Assembly (NCBI GenBank): GCA_030704615.1
Contig: CM060731.1
Span: forward strand, 32,364,001-32,428,000
Length of the DNA: 64,000 nucleotides
Direction of reading: 5' to 3'
From: Takakia lepidozioides
Taxonomy: Eukaryota; Streptophyta; Takakiopsida; Takakiales; Takakiaceae
Below are positions 9,689-21,270 of this stretch, piece after piece. How positions within the stretch are numbered: position 1 is the first letter of the stretch; each line of letters starts with the position of its first letter. Both the position numbers and the translations under genes were made by a program. The notes below the pieces were generated by a model. The model worked only from the letters and a program-made list of their open reading frames with translations, had not been told where the DNA came from and did no database searches.

Positions 9689-12600
9689 ATGAAGCAGCAG
9701 GGTAAAAGACAGATTCAATTGCAGCAGACACCTTCACCTGCAAGGATGAGGAAGCAGAAGGCAATCAGGGCGACGGCCGAACAATCTCCCGCAAAGCCGC
9801 TTCCACGAGCTGAAGCTCAGTTCCTGGAGGATTTCCCGCCTGCAAATGTTGGGGGCCGTCTCTGCTGCAGCGAAGGCAATGGGATCGACCGTTTTTGTCG
9901 ATTTGGTACGGAGGAGGGTGCTGCCGCTGAACGTTCGCAGCCAGACCTCACCACCGATGAGCAAGCAGGCCCGGAGGAGGCCTCTGCAATGGCAGAATTG
10001 CCCGCAAACAGGCCCCAGAGTGCAGCTCCAGTTGAGGATGCTCCAGCTGCTCAGCCACTACCGGCACCTACAGACATGTCTCCGGAGGATTTCAAAAGTG
10101 CAGCGGATAAAATGTTGGAGGAGACACACAGTAGCATTGGCAGAGTTCTGGGCAGCAGGGTATTCCAGCGGACTCTTCGAATCCCACTCTGTCGCATGGT
10201 CTCCCTTCCCATCGTCAGGCAGGCCCTTCCCGGAGATGTGGATAAGCTCAAGTTCGCATTTCGAGAAGGGTACCGTCTGGGATCGGCAGCGTTTTACGTT
10301 TCCATTGAGAATGAGGACGGCGAAACTCGTGGACCCACTGCCGATGAATTGTCAACGTGGGATACCCACTGGCACACTCGCAACGACGAATTCGAGGCGA
10401 CGCTGAAGGGTGATCCAGACTTCGGCCATATGTCGGGTAAAATGTTCTTTGTGTGGGACGGGAATCACCGACTTCTCGCCTGGTGGGAGTACATCAAGCA
10501 GAACCATGCCAAGCACATTGGCTGGCATTACATGGTGGAGTGTGTCATCCTGAAGGTGAAGGCGGCAGACTCCTCCCTGCTCAAGAATGCCATGGCGGAC
10601 CTCAACTCGTAAGATACTCATACCCTCCCTAGCACGTTCGAAATGCGGTGCCGCATTTCGGTTTCCATTCTGGTTTGTTTCCGTGCTTCCGTGTACTGAA
10701 CTGGAGAGTGTGCCTTGCAGGGTCACTGAGAATGCGTACGTGCATACCCACATGGCACATATGCTGTACAGGGTGAGGAAAACTGGTCTCACTGATCCGC
10801 AGATGTTTGCGGAAATGCTGGAGCCCGAGCTCATTCAGAAAGCCGTTGCAAAAACAGACCGGACATGGTATCGTCTCACTATGGATGGAATGGTGGAGGT
10901 GATATACGAAGTAAGTCGTCCTCCAATTTCCCTCTGCTCATCCTTCCCCAATTTCCAGTAATCTTTCCACATGAATCGAATGTAACGCTTCTGCATGTTT
11001 TTGTTGGCAGTCAAACATCAAGCTGGATTTGGCCCATGCCAAACGCTTCTTCATGGAAAGTGAGGGGCAGGTCAAAACGTTGCAGTCATTGACTGAGCAC
11101 TTGAAGGAAGCCGGTGTCAAGTCCAGAACCAAATACAAGTCAAAGCTTGTGAAGCTGGTGGCAATTGCAGATCCGGCACTTGGAAAGGACTTCATCCCCG
11201 AGATTGCAAAACACTATTCTCGGGCCATGCAGCCGACCATGCAATTGGAGAAACTGCATCACCTCTCAACGGCATGTGTGGAGGCGAAAGAGAAGGTGAG
11301 GTTTCAATGCACTGAAGTTCCTTCCTAGCAATAGCCACTCTCTTCCAGCTCCTGACATTGGATCGGAAATGGCAGACACGGTGGCTGTCGATCTGGAATG
11401 CATCCGAGAGCATAAGGACAATGTGGTCTTTTCCACTCGAAGTTTCCGACCCTGCAGTGGATGTGTGGCTCAACCGCATGACTTGGTGGTTCCAGGTAAT
11501 TCAAGGTACTTCCCCAGATTTGCTTTTCTGAAATGAATTCCCTGAACTGCTACGTGACAATGCATTTGGGAATCGCAGGTAATGTCGAATGCGAAGGAGC
11601 AAGTCGTAATGCACACAAATTCGTTCGGCTTGTACGTCAAATGGGATGGAACACAGACATTGGAAGACTACGTGACACGTTTCAGATGTGCGTACAAGGA
11701 CAACCTTTTCGCCAGAGAGCTACAGACAGCAAGAAGGAGCGTGGAGTTTACACATCAGGAGGGAGCGGGGAAAGCTGCAATGCGAATTGTTTACAGGTGA
11801 AGCACAGCTGCCCTTGTATGCGAAGCCTGGTTACGAGGTTTGTCTCGGAAATGCGGCACCGCATTCGCATTTTATGTTTTCGGTGGCACTCTGCAGTAGG
11901 TTCGTCCAATCTTATGCTCACGCATGCTGACTGCCTTGCAGGTATATGAAATACGTGCTCCTTCAGACAGGGGCCCTGGCTCAAGAGCCCCCGTTCTTCA
12001 TGGCTTGGACCGTGGCGGGCCCAAGCTGTGTCTACACACCCGAGATGCAGAAACAATGGCATCCCGCGCATCTCGTTGGATGCCCCTGGTACCTGGACAT
12101 GTCTGGCGGTATTGTTGACGAGTCTGAGAAAGATCTGCACGCCTTGGCAGAAGAGAAGAGAAAGAAAGGAAAGACGTGTCCCTGCTGGGCCAAAGTCGGC
12201 AAAGGAATCTCTGCTGCTCTGGAAGAATCCAGAAAGGCAGCTGAGATGGCACAAAAGACGGTGGATGCAGCTGTGCAGGCCCAACAAAGGGGTCGAAGAA
12301 GAAGAGGACTCGCCAGCAAGGAGCAGCTGTTGTGACACCCGCCAAAACGAAGAAGCAGAAACAGCCTGTTCAGGAAGAGGGTGAGGAAGAGGACTCCGAT
12401 GGAGACTTTGCAACCAGCCCACCCCCCCAAACGCAGGCTGCCTCCCCTGTGCCCACCGTTGTCACGAGAGGCACGAGAACTGGCTCGGCAAAGAAGGCAC
12501 TCTTCAACCCCCCAGGGGGGCACCCTTTCGAGCCGGTGGAAATGAAGAGGCCGAAAGTGGCTCCCGAAACAGTAGTCCAGTGTGTAAATGAGAGTTTCTT

Positions 12601-14303
12601 GGCGGCTTTGGATGGACGGGCAGCCAAGTTGGCATACATGAAGACCATGGAGGGTCTGAAGGGCAGAGCACTGAAGAAGGCGACTGCCGAAGAGCCTTCC
12701 GACACCCCAGGATTTCAGAATATGGTCTCGTTCTTTGAGAGGGTGTGTGCAGACAAGGATTGTAGGAGGGGCGGAAATGCCACCGAATGGTCTTGCGATA
12801 TGATCATCTTGGATATTCCGGACGGAGAGCCTGTGGAAGGACTGCAAGCTTTGCCATCTTGGAACAGGTACTCGGAGGACTTTTGGAAGAAAGGATTCGG
12901 GCTTGCCCGCATGGTGTTGGACGACAGAGGCTGTGTGGTTGTTTTGGCGAGCAGAGGAAAAAACACTCAGACAGGAATTGCGAAGTGGACCCGCAAGAGC
13001 GCCGTCCCGATTCTGAAAAAGAAGTGGACGTGCATCAACACACTGGGCCTTCGGTCGGAAGGGAAGAAGGTGATTACGACACTGGCACTCGTCCATTCAT
13101 TTGCTTGGGTGTTTTCAAATGCGGTGCCGCATTCGGTTTCTAATCGTTCCCCCCTGTGTATGCAGACGAAGCAGTTCGATGCATACTGCTTTGTGAAGGA
13201 GAACTCCACCTTTGCTTTCCGGAAGGAGGGAGGAAAGGTTGACCCGAACTGCGACCCCCTCGATTACGACGTTCTGTTCAACAACGTTCCCAAGGAACTT
13301 CTCCCTCATAGCCTCACTTCAACGGAACCCCTGCGGTACTCATGGACTCGAAGCCCTGCCTTCATTCAGACAATTATGGAGACATGCACAGACGTGGAGG
13401 GCACAGTGCTCGACCTCATCTGTGGGACAGGTATGCAGAATCTTGATCTATGTTGTTCTGCAAATTCTCGTTAGGATGTAGCTCGCAACATCTGAAGCGC
13501 CATGTGGTAATGTGTGGATGGCATTGTAACAGGTGCCTCAATGTGGGCTGGGCGGTTTTTCCGACCGGCACCTCTTTGCCTACGAGGAGGATTCATCCGT
13601 GTGGGGATCCCATCTGGAAGGGCTGCAACGGAATGTTAAGGCTCCCAACAGAGCGGAAGTCTCCTCGGATTCGTCGGAGTCCGAGGAAGACACAGTGGAC
13701 ATTGATGCGGAGGAGAACCCGGAATACGAGTGAGTGCAAACATTGTAAGTTTGCAAAGCCTTCTGGGTCATTTTTGTCAAACGAATTTCCCGACTGTGGT
13801 TCTCATTAGTCTCGTTGATGATTGTCATGTGCAGGATTGCAGGGTCCGGGTCGAAACATGTAGGGCCTACACTTCCTGCCAGGAAGAATGTCCCGTTCTT
13901 TGCGAGGGCCGACTTCATGACGAGCCCGGTGAGGGACTACTCCCTTCCTAGTTATGCAGCTAAACTCGCAAATACAGCGATTAGAAGAAGTGAGAATCCC
14001 AGTAAAGTAGAGCAAATTTTGGAGAGGGCTAGGGAGGACAGAAGGATAAGGAAAGAGTTGGCAGCAGCTCAGACAGGTAGACGGGTACGAAAGTACATAT
14101 GTGATTCAGCGGATGAGAGCGACGCAGACAGGGAGGAAGACGACCCAACGGAGGTGAGATGGACAGTTCCGCAAGGGGAAGATGGGATTTTCGAAAGCCT
14201 GGCCAACGAGCAGTCCGCTGGAGATGAGAAAGGCACTGAGGGGGTGGAGGCGGAGCAGGACAGTCTAGAACAGGATGAGGATTCGGATGATTTTCAAGAT
14301 TAA
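9689..14303 (+). pseudogene. X cargo gene: ParB-like domain fused to methyltransferase-like domain
   Basis: Nine-exon model: 9689-10608, 10721-10910, 11011-11295, 11349-11495, 11579-11796, 11942-13069, 13166-13430, 13533-13729, 13835-14303; all introns have GT/AG ends. The first exon may really begin at 9701 after an upstream exon. Domains in order: low-complexity N-terminus; ParB/Srx-like domain (RIPLCRMVSLPIVR to FVWDGNHRLLAW, the G-x-H-R-x-x-A signature); helical middle; basic/acidic linker; methyltransferase-like module with ILDIPDG in the motif IV position, then TRSPAFIQTIMETC and LDLICGTGASMW as motifs X and I. The order IV before I is that of beta-class N4/N6 enzymes. Two one-base frame breaks, in GGGG at about 12290 and TTTTT at about 13558, interrupt it; both are in homopolymers, so assembly error is possible. 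Three introns carry one X palindrome each. Confidence 0.8.
10641..10658. repeat. X palindrome inside intron 1 of the cargo gene
   Basis: A single copy of AAATGCGGTGCCGCATTT within the 112-base first intron. Similar single copies lie in intron 5 (about 11848-11865) and intron 6 (about 13117-13133, slightly shortened on one arm). They are not part of an array. Confidence 0.9.
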
Positions 14304-14439
14304 TAGAATTTTAATGAAGTCTCTGTAAATATAAATTCTCTTCCAGAGTATATAAAGAAAATTCTCCCCGACATTCGTGACCCCTCTCCAGTGTGCATTC
14401 CAGCCACACAATCGCCCAAACCACGATGCTCCCAAAATC

Positions 14440-15210
14440 AGAAATGGGGCACCGCATTTCCAAAATTTTGACAACTCTAAGAAACTCTTTTGGAAATGCG
14501 GCACCGCATTTCCAAAACAGGGGAGGGACTAAATTTTCCATTTCAATGTTGGCATAGTAAAAAGTAATCGGCCGATTGGAAATGCGGTGCCGCATTTCCA
14601 AAATTTCCTTTGTCCACACGCCAGTTTTGGCCTCTCCTGCTCATTGCATGGATGCCACCACGCTTACAGAGGTCGAACAAGGAGGTCGAACAAGGAGGTC
14701 GAGATGGCGGAATTGGAAATGCGGTGCCGCATTGACCCTCGCGGGGATGGTCGTTGTTCGAACTGCAGGCCCATCAGCAAAAATTGGCACCGCATTCCAT
14801 TGTAAAAAAAAAGTCGATGACGGACATGGAAATGCGGCGCCGCATTTCCAGAACGGACATCGCAATTTGTCCATTTGCAGACCCTCTCACGGAAATGCGG
14901 TAACGCATTCCATCGCGCTCGTCGGAAATGTCACACTTTTCGAAGTGTTGGACGGAAATGCGGCACCGCATTCCCTTGTCCAAAAAGAAGTTTCCATTGC
15001 CAAGCTGGAAATGCGTCGCCGCATTTGCAATGCCAACCTCGTTGTCTGTCCAATTTATAGACCCGTGTTGGTATTTCGTGTACCTGGACGGAAATGATGC
15101 ACGGCATTTCATTGTCCGACACTGAAATGCGGTTCATACATTTCCATGTCGGCATGGAAATTCGGCACCGCATTTCCTTGTCCGACATGGAAATGCGGTG
15201 CCGCATTTCG
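14440..15210. repeat. Second cluster of X palindromes downstream of the cargo gene
   Basis: About 13 copies or half-copies of the AAATGCGGNNCCGCATTT dyad, more degenerate and less regularly spaced than in the upstream array (for example near 14490, 14580, 14715, 14828, 14953, 15160 and 15188). The cluster separates the 3' end of the cargo gene from the 3' end of the convergent gene at 15.47 kb. One further copy (about 16324-16345) lies between the two divergent genes. Confidence 0.9.
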
Positions 15211-15465
15211 ATGCTGACATGGCGTTACTCTGGTATATTCTTGACACATGACTCTCATACCGGTTACTCTGCTATATTCATCCGGACAGACACATTGTAG
15301 AAATGAGACATCAAATTGTAAACAGTGGGCCAATTCCGACAGTTATTCAACAGAATGAAACACAATCATACAGAAGTGAGGTATGATGGGTTTATTGATC
15401 GGACACGATGTCTCACATTTACCAACTGCAGACAAAACTAAGCCCTTCCTCCTTCTACATGGGCT

Positions 15466-16167
15466 TCACCAAGTCGACGGAACTTCGATACCCCTCAAAA
15501 CAAGCTCATCACTGCTGCGGCACCTCGAGGTAAACTGCAATTTGGTCGTTCTGCTGCCCTTGCTGGAGCCGACGACAATGTCATGTCCATCAATGATACC
15601 ACCATCATACATTGACAAGGTCACTGTGGGCCTCATGTGCCCGTGCGATTCGTCTTCGCAACTCAGCCGAATGTCTCCATACACTGGAAGAGCGGAGTGA
15701 TCTGCACGTATATAGTTTTCCCCGGTGCCGTCCTCCCTGGTCCACTGGCAGCAGTTCCAGCGCCAAAGCGAGGCCGTGCGTGATCTGTCCGGCATCCCTT
15801 TCCAGCTTGGTATATCGAGGTCAACAATTTTCAGGACCCACAGACCGCATTGACCCTCGCCCTCACCTCGCTCAAAGCGGTAATAGCCCTCCAGATACTC
15901 CATTGCGCGCAAAGACTCTTGCTTGATTCCAGCAGCGTCTGTGAAAACAGAGAGCCAGACAATGATGTCTCCTGATTCTGGTTTGAACATAGCATAATCG
16001 TGGCCATGATAAGGGCAGTCGGCTGGATTTCGGTGGCACGACATCCTTGAAAAAGAGTAGCGGAGTACGCTCAATGACAGCAGCTCCCGGATAGAGGAGG
16101 AGCAGCGCGGTGGCTGGAAAAAGTTCAAGCTAAGGCTGCAATTCCTCACAAACACTCCAGGGCACAT
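15466..16167 (-). CDS. Unknown protein, paralogue of the neighbouring plus-strand gene
   Basis: Single-exon frame of 233 codons; I do not recognise the family. It shares a clear pattern with the divergent gene at 16328: a start-proximal R-x-S-F-x-R-M-x-C-x-R-N, then DCP, G-x-DYAM, SGDI, EYLEGYYRFERG, WRWNCCQW, YGDIR, DGGIIDGHDIVV and ELVLR. Several cysteines are conserved between the copies (C-H-R-N, DCP, NCC), as is a trailing beta-rich C-terminus. There is no signal peptide or membrane segment. The common core starts at MSCHRN (about 16043), so the true start may be there rather than at 16167. It lies inside element X and is absent from Y, so it is probably extra cargo. Confidence 0.55.
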   Translation of the reverse strand: MCPGVFVRNCSLSLNFFQPPRCSSSIRELLSLSVLRYSFSRMSCHRNPADCPYHGHDYAMFKPESGDIIVWLSVFTDAAGIKQESLRAMEYLEGYYRFERGEGEGQCGLWVLKIVDLDIPSWKGMPDRSRTASLWRWNCCQWTREDGTGENYIRADHSALPVYGDIRLSCEDESHGHMRPTVTLSMYDGGIIDGHDIVVGSSKGSRTTKLQFTSRCRSSDELVLRGIEVPSTW

Positions 16168-16327
16168 TTAAATTCCCCCCCTACAGGATCCTGAACCGAT
16201 GAAGATTGGCTGCTTCATGAATGTAGCCGTTTCAGTTTCCTACCCTGCCATGCAAACTATGGGCACTCACTGCCAGGTGGGCCGATAGCCACTGGACACG
16301 ACGAAGTCCATCCCCTCTTCGATGTAA

Positions 16328-17164
16328 ATGCGGCGCCGAATTTCCATCCGGGGGGATGGACTTCGGTGGCAGATCTCAAACTATAACTTGTTGATGAGAA
16401 AGATGTATGGGTTCATCCACCGCCGGCGTGATGAACACGTTCCACCTCCGTCGGTGGGTACGTGGGACCCAGATGCTCCATTATTGGAGGCCGGACTGCT
16501 CTTCCGCTTCGCATCATTTCCAAAATCTAAGGGCTTCGTAGCTATCCGCAAGGTCATTGTCATCTGCATCCAAGTCGTCCTCAGGTCCTCCTTTGCAAGG
16601 ATGCCGTGCTTCCGGAACCGGGACGACTGCCCATTTGGAGGCATCGATTATGCAATGTATTCGGCCACATCGGGAGACATTGTTATCTGGTACACAGATT
16701 ACACAGAAGATACTGGTTCGATTGTGGAAACATTGGTGGCTTTTGAGTATATCCTAGGCCACTACGCCTTCGAGCGGGGTGACGATCTTGGTCTGAGGAG
16801 TCCGTGGCTCCTGCGCATCCTCGATTCCGATTTTCCCAGCTACGACGGTCACCCATGCAGAAGAAGGCGCACTGCTATGCTGTTGCGGTGGAACTGCTGC
16901 CACTGGACGTGGGTGGACTCCATCGGAGAGACCTATTCTCCTGAAGGAGTGCACTCCTCTTCTCCATTGTATGGGGACATTCGCATTGGTGTGGACGACA
17001 AAAACGTGAAGATTTCCATATTCGATGGTGGTATGATTGAAGGGCAGGACATTGTGGTGAACATCACTAGGGGCGGTACAACGGCTGCAATCGACTTTAC
17101 ATGGAGGAGCCCCATGACTCATGAGCTAGTTCTGAGAGCAGTCAAAGTCCCATTGACAACGTGA
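16328..17164 (+). CDS. Unknown protein, divergent paralogue inside element X
   Basis: Frame of 278 codons without introns, homologous along its last 190 residues to the minus-strand gene at 15466-16167. Shared blocks are MPCFRNRDDCP, DYAMYSATSGDIVIW, EYILGHYAFERG, LLRWNCCHWTW, YGDIRIG, DGGMIEGQDIVV and ELVLRAVKVP. The first in-frame ATG overlaps a palindrome copy, so the real start could be further in (MPCFRN, about 16603). It is a head-to-head pair with its paralogue, separated by about 160 bases carrying one X palindrome, which could act on both promoters. The stop is 460 bases before the element terminus. Function unknown; the divergent pair probably arose by inverted duplication within the element. 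Confidence 0.6.
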   Translation: MRRRISIRGDGLRWQISNYNLLMRKMYGFIHRRRDEHVPPPSVGTWDPDAPLLEAGLLFRFASFPKSKGFVAIRKVIVICIQVVLRSSFARMPCFRNRDDCPFGGIDYAMYSATSGDIVIWYTDYTEDTGSIVETLVAFEYILGHYAFERGDDLGLRSPWLLRILDSDFPSYDGHPCRRRRTAMLLRWNCCHWTWVDSIGETYSPEGVHSSSPLYGDIRIGVDDKNVKISIFDGGMIEGQDIVVNITRGGTTAAIDFTWRSPMTHELVLRAVKVPLTT

Positions 17165-17627
17165 CTTGTATTCAGTAGGCACAGGGCTAAAGATTTGATT
17201 GCACAATCAGCACAGTAGACGTGCTTCAAATGCAATTCATGTGGATCAATAAAAACCTCATTGTGCCCTCTTTTTATTCTATTCTGTGTCCATCGTTCCC
17301 AGAATGCGTCATTGCTCATTTTGTTTGGGATTGGGAGTGTGGGTGGATTTTGCAAGTGGCTGGTAGGCTGAAATGGGCCCCCATTGTACAGAGCAGCACC
17401 ACCCTACCATTCGCGAAACATTGCCTTTCGATATATAATTCTAAATAACATTGCCGAACCTCCTTCATCGGGAGGTCCTTCTCCCCCTATGACCGTGGCA
17501 CCCTAAACCCTATTCCCGCGGACACTCATTTCCGGAAAATAGTGCTGCTCATGTTTTTTTCCACACTTACGACTCTGCTCATGGCTCATGCCGCTCATGG
17601 CTCATGGCTCATGAAATAGCAGCCCCC
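17165..17627. repeat. Subterminal region and terminus of X (left end in original orientation)
   Basis: No gene. After about 350 bases without obvious features come repeated GCTCATG units (17575-17615: GCTCATGGCTCATGCCGCTC and further copies) and the terminus GCTCATGAAATAGC followed by AGCCCCC. On the minus strand this is G-run, TGCTATTTCATGAGCC, the same signature as the left end of Y (TGCTATTCCGTGAGCC). Confidence 0.8.
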
Positions 17628-17636
17628 AAGCATACC
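17628..17636. repeat. Target-site duplication of X, copy 1 (inverted)
   Basis: AAGCATACC, the reverse complement of GGTATGCTT at 24717-24725. It lies in the intron that follows the last tnp2 exon of CACTA1. A 9-bp duplication is the hallmark of MULE insertion. Confidence 0.85.
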
Positions 17637-17685
17637 CATGCATAGCAGGTACCAGAAGCTGTGACATACACTCACGTTTGCCACT

Positions 17686-20600
17686 TACCCCAACATAATG
17701 CTCAAACTGGGATGGTTGTGAATGACGTAGTCGTGGACAAGCTGCAACAATTCGACGGTCAACCTGCGTGGTCGACCAACTCCTTCCAACACCCAGCCCA
17801 ACACTGATTCCTCCTCTCCTGCATCCCACACTCTCCGCCTAGTAGCATCAACAGAAGACAAGTACTCTGTACAAAATCCCAATGCCTCGTCAATCACGTA
17901 GCCCTCCGCCATACTGCCCTCAGGCTTCGCCAAATTTCGCACATACCCTTTAAAATCCTTCATTGCTCTTTCCACCGGGTACATCCACCGAGAAGCTACA
18001 GGTCCACACAAATCCAGCTCATCCACCAAGTGGATAAGTAAATGTGTCATAACATCAAAAAATGAGGGTGGGAACTCTTTCTCCAGAAGACAAAGAGTCA
18101 CTGCCACCTCCTTCTTCAATTCCTCATGCTCGGTGGGATCAATCAATTTTGCACAAAGCTTGCGAAACACACAAGACACTCTTACTATGGCATTGCGAAC
18201 CCCAGGCGCCATCAACCCACGTAGAGCAAGTGGGAGGATCTGTTGCATTAGCACGTGATAATCATGTGACTTCAATTGGCTCAACTTTTGTTTGACCACA
18301 TGTTTTTTGAAAGCAGAGGCATAGCCAGTGGGTATTTTCAGATTTGTGATAATCTCCAGGAACACCCGCTGCTCTGGTTTTGTGAGCACATATGGCGCAT
18401 CAGGCATTACCAATGTATCCACTCTGGTGGGATGGCGTCGTAACCAAAGAGGCTTTCGAATGCCCTGCAATTCCAGATCGCGGCAAACTTTCATCGTGTC
18501 CTTTTCCCCGAAAAGAGTCTTCATTATGTTCTCCGTCACGTTCTTCTCGCAATGCATGGTATCAAAAGTGTGGCGGATGATAAGATGCTGCACCATGTGG
18601 TCTAACAAATTAGGCACATTGCAATGTAGTCATGAATGATGTTAACAGCACAGGTTCAGTAAACAAACAATCATGCACAATGAAAACCAATGCACTGTTA
18701 TGTTCCCAAAACACAGGTGTGGTAATCGCACCTCCCAGTAAGGCAAGTCAAACAGAATGGACAATCGTTTTACGCCATGGAGCTTGGAGGGATCGTTCTG
18801 TGCACCTACAGTCCCACCATCATCAATCCATTGTTTGTAATGTCGTGCACGCTCCTTGATTTCGGTGGCTGTCACTGTATGTGGAGCAGGTCTCATGTCT
18901 CGCGCCCCATTAAAAAGTCTGGATCTTCTATAGGCATGATTGTGGGGAAGATACCGTCGATGCCCCTGGAATATCAATTTCTTGCAAGCTGGGGAATATC
19001 TAGAATCGACTTGAGGTCCACATGCTGGACAAGCAGAGTACCCTTGGTGAACCTGACCTGATAACAAGCCATAGGCGGGGAAGTCATGTATGGACCACAT
19101 GAGGACTGCACGCATGGTAAAAGCCCGCTCTCCTTCAATGGCTGCCACATCCACGGCTGCAACTCCCACCCACAATGTCGTTAGCTCCTCCACTAGTGGT
19201 TGCAGGTAAACATCCACATTTTCACTTGTCACAGATTCCTTTCCAGGAATGAGGAGTGTTAACATGACAAAAAATTTCTTCGTTACCAACCATGGAGGTA
19301 GATTATAATTGAGCACCATGATGGGCCAGGTGGACCAACTCGCGCATTTTGTGCCATAAGGATTGACCCCATCCAGTGCCAATCCAAGACGCAGATTTCT
19401 TGGATCTGAAGCAAAATCCGGCCATGTGTTGTCAATATGGCACCAAGCCTTACTGTCTGCAGCATGCCGGACCATGCCATCTGCACTTCTATGATTGTTG
19501 TGCCACTTCATGAGCTCTGCCAGCGTCTTAACTCGGAACATCCGTTTCAATCTAGGTATGAGAGGAAAGTATCGCAGCACCTTCTTGGGCACCTTCCCAC
19601 GGCCGTCCATGTATCGAGGACTGTGGCACTTGGGGCAATTTGCAGCCTTTTCCAGGTCTCCATGAAACAATACACATCCACGCTCACAGGCATGGATCTG
19701 TTTGTATCCTAGACCCATCATGGCGATCATATTTTTGGCCTCATACTGCGATTTGGGCAAGGTGTTTTGTTTGGGCAAAATCTCCAGCCTCAACAATGAA
19801 AATAACTCATCCACAAATGCGTTGGTACATCTGTGAGTGGCGCAAGAATTGAGCAACATCAATGTGGCAGTCAATCGGCTATGAACGCTCCCATCGTATA
19901 AGGGGATTTGGGACTCTCGCATGAGTTTTTCATGGTGAAGATCATTTGGCGCGCCTGCTTCTTCTCCGCCCATATTTTCCCCATCAGGCATTTCAGAGGG
20001 ATTTGCGCCATTCTCAACAGCCTCATCATTGTCCAAGTGAAGGGCATTTGGGGCAGGTGTGGGATTCTCCCGGAGGGTATCTGATATTTCAAATGCATCT
20101 TGCACAACACGGGCAATCTGGCCCCGTAGCCCATTGCCGTCTTGTCCCTCCAAATTGACGTCGTTTGCAACACTCTCTACACTACATTCAGCCTCCACTT
20201 CAGAGTCGGATGTAATGTAGCCCTGTGAATGCAAATGAAAATCAGAAATTGGGATACGATGAACAGGCTTTTTTCAAAACTCCCAGACTCTGAAATTTCA
20301 TTTAAACACTGTCATGTAAGCAAACACAATACGTAGAATTGCACTAGTTCAATAGAGGTGAATGCTGCAAGTCTCCCCCGCACTTGCGAATCAGGAGACG
20401 AAATTGGTCGGCCACAGTCTTCATTTCGAAGCAGCTTGTGGAGCTCACACACAAAGACAAATGAAATCTACTCTCATATAATACGGCAAAGTAGGAACAC
20501 AGTTCAAATCGAAAAACAAAACAAACATACCCTCTGTGATAGAAATTGACATCCCCACATACAGACAACTATCTTCACATACCGACAAAGTGAAAGCTCT

Positions 20601-21200
20601 CAACAAATATGCCCAAGTGGGCAGTGCGTTGAAGGCATGACACATGGCAACAAACTACCAAAAGCCCAAAATGCGGCCAGCCTTCCGACATGGCAGTCAA
20701 CAGCGACCATGTAGTCATGACCCTCACTACATGACTCCAGTACAACCAATGGAAGAACACCACGTAGTTGAAATGTCCATGATCCGCGGTCATGAAGTCA
20801 TGGACATGACTACTCTGACACACTACCAACTACATGACTCCATCACTACGACTCCATGACTCCAATACATCCAACGGAAGAACGACACGTAGTTCGGACT
20901 CCAGTCACTCCACGACTATCCAAAATGCGGACATGCGCGGGCGTGCTGCGAGCATGTCAGAGTGCGTGCATCGTGCAAGGCATACCGGGACTGTACACTG
21001 TCGAAGGTTTGGGTCCCTCCCATACTTTGTTAAGTGTTTTTTGGCCATCGGTAGAAACTGCGGGATCCCTCCATGGCAAGTTCTGCAGTTGCACAATATT
21101 TTGCGGTGCCCTTGTGCAATGGCATGCGCCTCCTCTAGTCACCACAGTTTCTCATCTTTCCTGCGCACACGGAGTCATTGAGCTCTCAGCCGAAACCCCG
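17686..21200 (-). pseudogene. CACTA1 tnp2 transposase (Transposase_21 + DUF4218)
   Basis: DDE-type transposase of a plant CACTA (En/Spm) element. Main exon 20222-18732: acidic N-terminus, HACERGCVLF and CPKCHSPRY zinc-binding region, PKKVLRYFPLIPRLKRM, then the Transposase_21 core (LALDGVNPYG, NYNLPPWL, MLTLLIPGKES, AVLMWSIHDFPAYG, CPACGP, KKLIFQGHRRYLP). Next exon 18587 to about 17686: DUF4218 (TMHCEKNVTENI, SHDYHVLMQQILP, FPPSFFDVMTHLLIHLVDEL, RWMYPVERAMKDFKGYVRN), ending at a GT donor. A candidate first exon lies at about 20998-21200 (ILCNCRTCHGG); its splice phase does not fit simply, and it carries an in-frame TGA at 21139-21141 where the sister copy has CGA. X inserted in the intron after 17686, and an inversion separated the DUF4216 exon. 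Confidence 0.85.
20300..20997. repeat. CACTA1 intron with GTAGTCATG/CATGACTAC motifs
   Basis: No coding evidence apart from the flanking exons. From about 20640 to 20930 the sequence is dense in CATGTAGTCATGAC, CACTACATGACTCC, ACATGACTAC and similar motifs in both orientations. The same motif family fills the subterminal regions of both CACTA elements and the matching intron of CACTA2 (34190-34500). Confidence 0.65.
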
Positions 21201-21270
21201 CTCTCGTTGTGTACATCGTACTTACATAGGGGGGTGTGCAAGGGTCTTTGCAGCTGATGTCAGACTGCCA

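Larger units (their letters stand above)
7150..17627 (-). mobile_element. MULE-type element 'X', left part (now inverted)
   Basis: One half of a MULE-type DNA transposon. Its outer end at 17627 reads on the minus strand as a G-run, then GCTATTTCATGAGCC, then repeated ATGAGCC blocks, which matches the end at 24716 and the ends of element Y. The 9-bp flank at 17628-17636 (AAGCATACC) is the reverse complement of GGTATGCTT at 24717-24725, beside the other end of X. This half carries a palindrome array, the ParB/methyltransferase cargo gene, a second palindrome cluster and a pair of divergent unknown genes. The inner break is placed near 7.15 kb, where the first X-type palindrome begins and the Z copy ends. 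Read on the minus strand, the gene order matches Y: terminus, cargo gene, array, then transposase. Confidence 0.75.

Noticed and set aside
12032-13096. Long minus-strand ORF (354 codons) opposite the X cargo gene
   Set aside because: Antisense shadow of the methyltransferase exon; no homology, and the plus strand has conserved motifs and splice sites.
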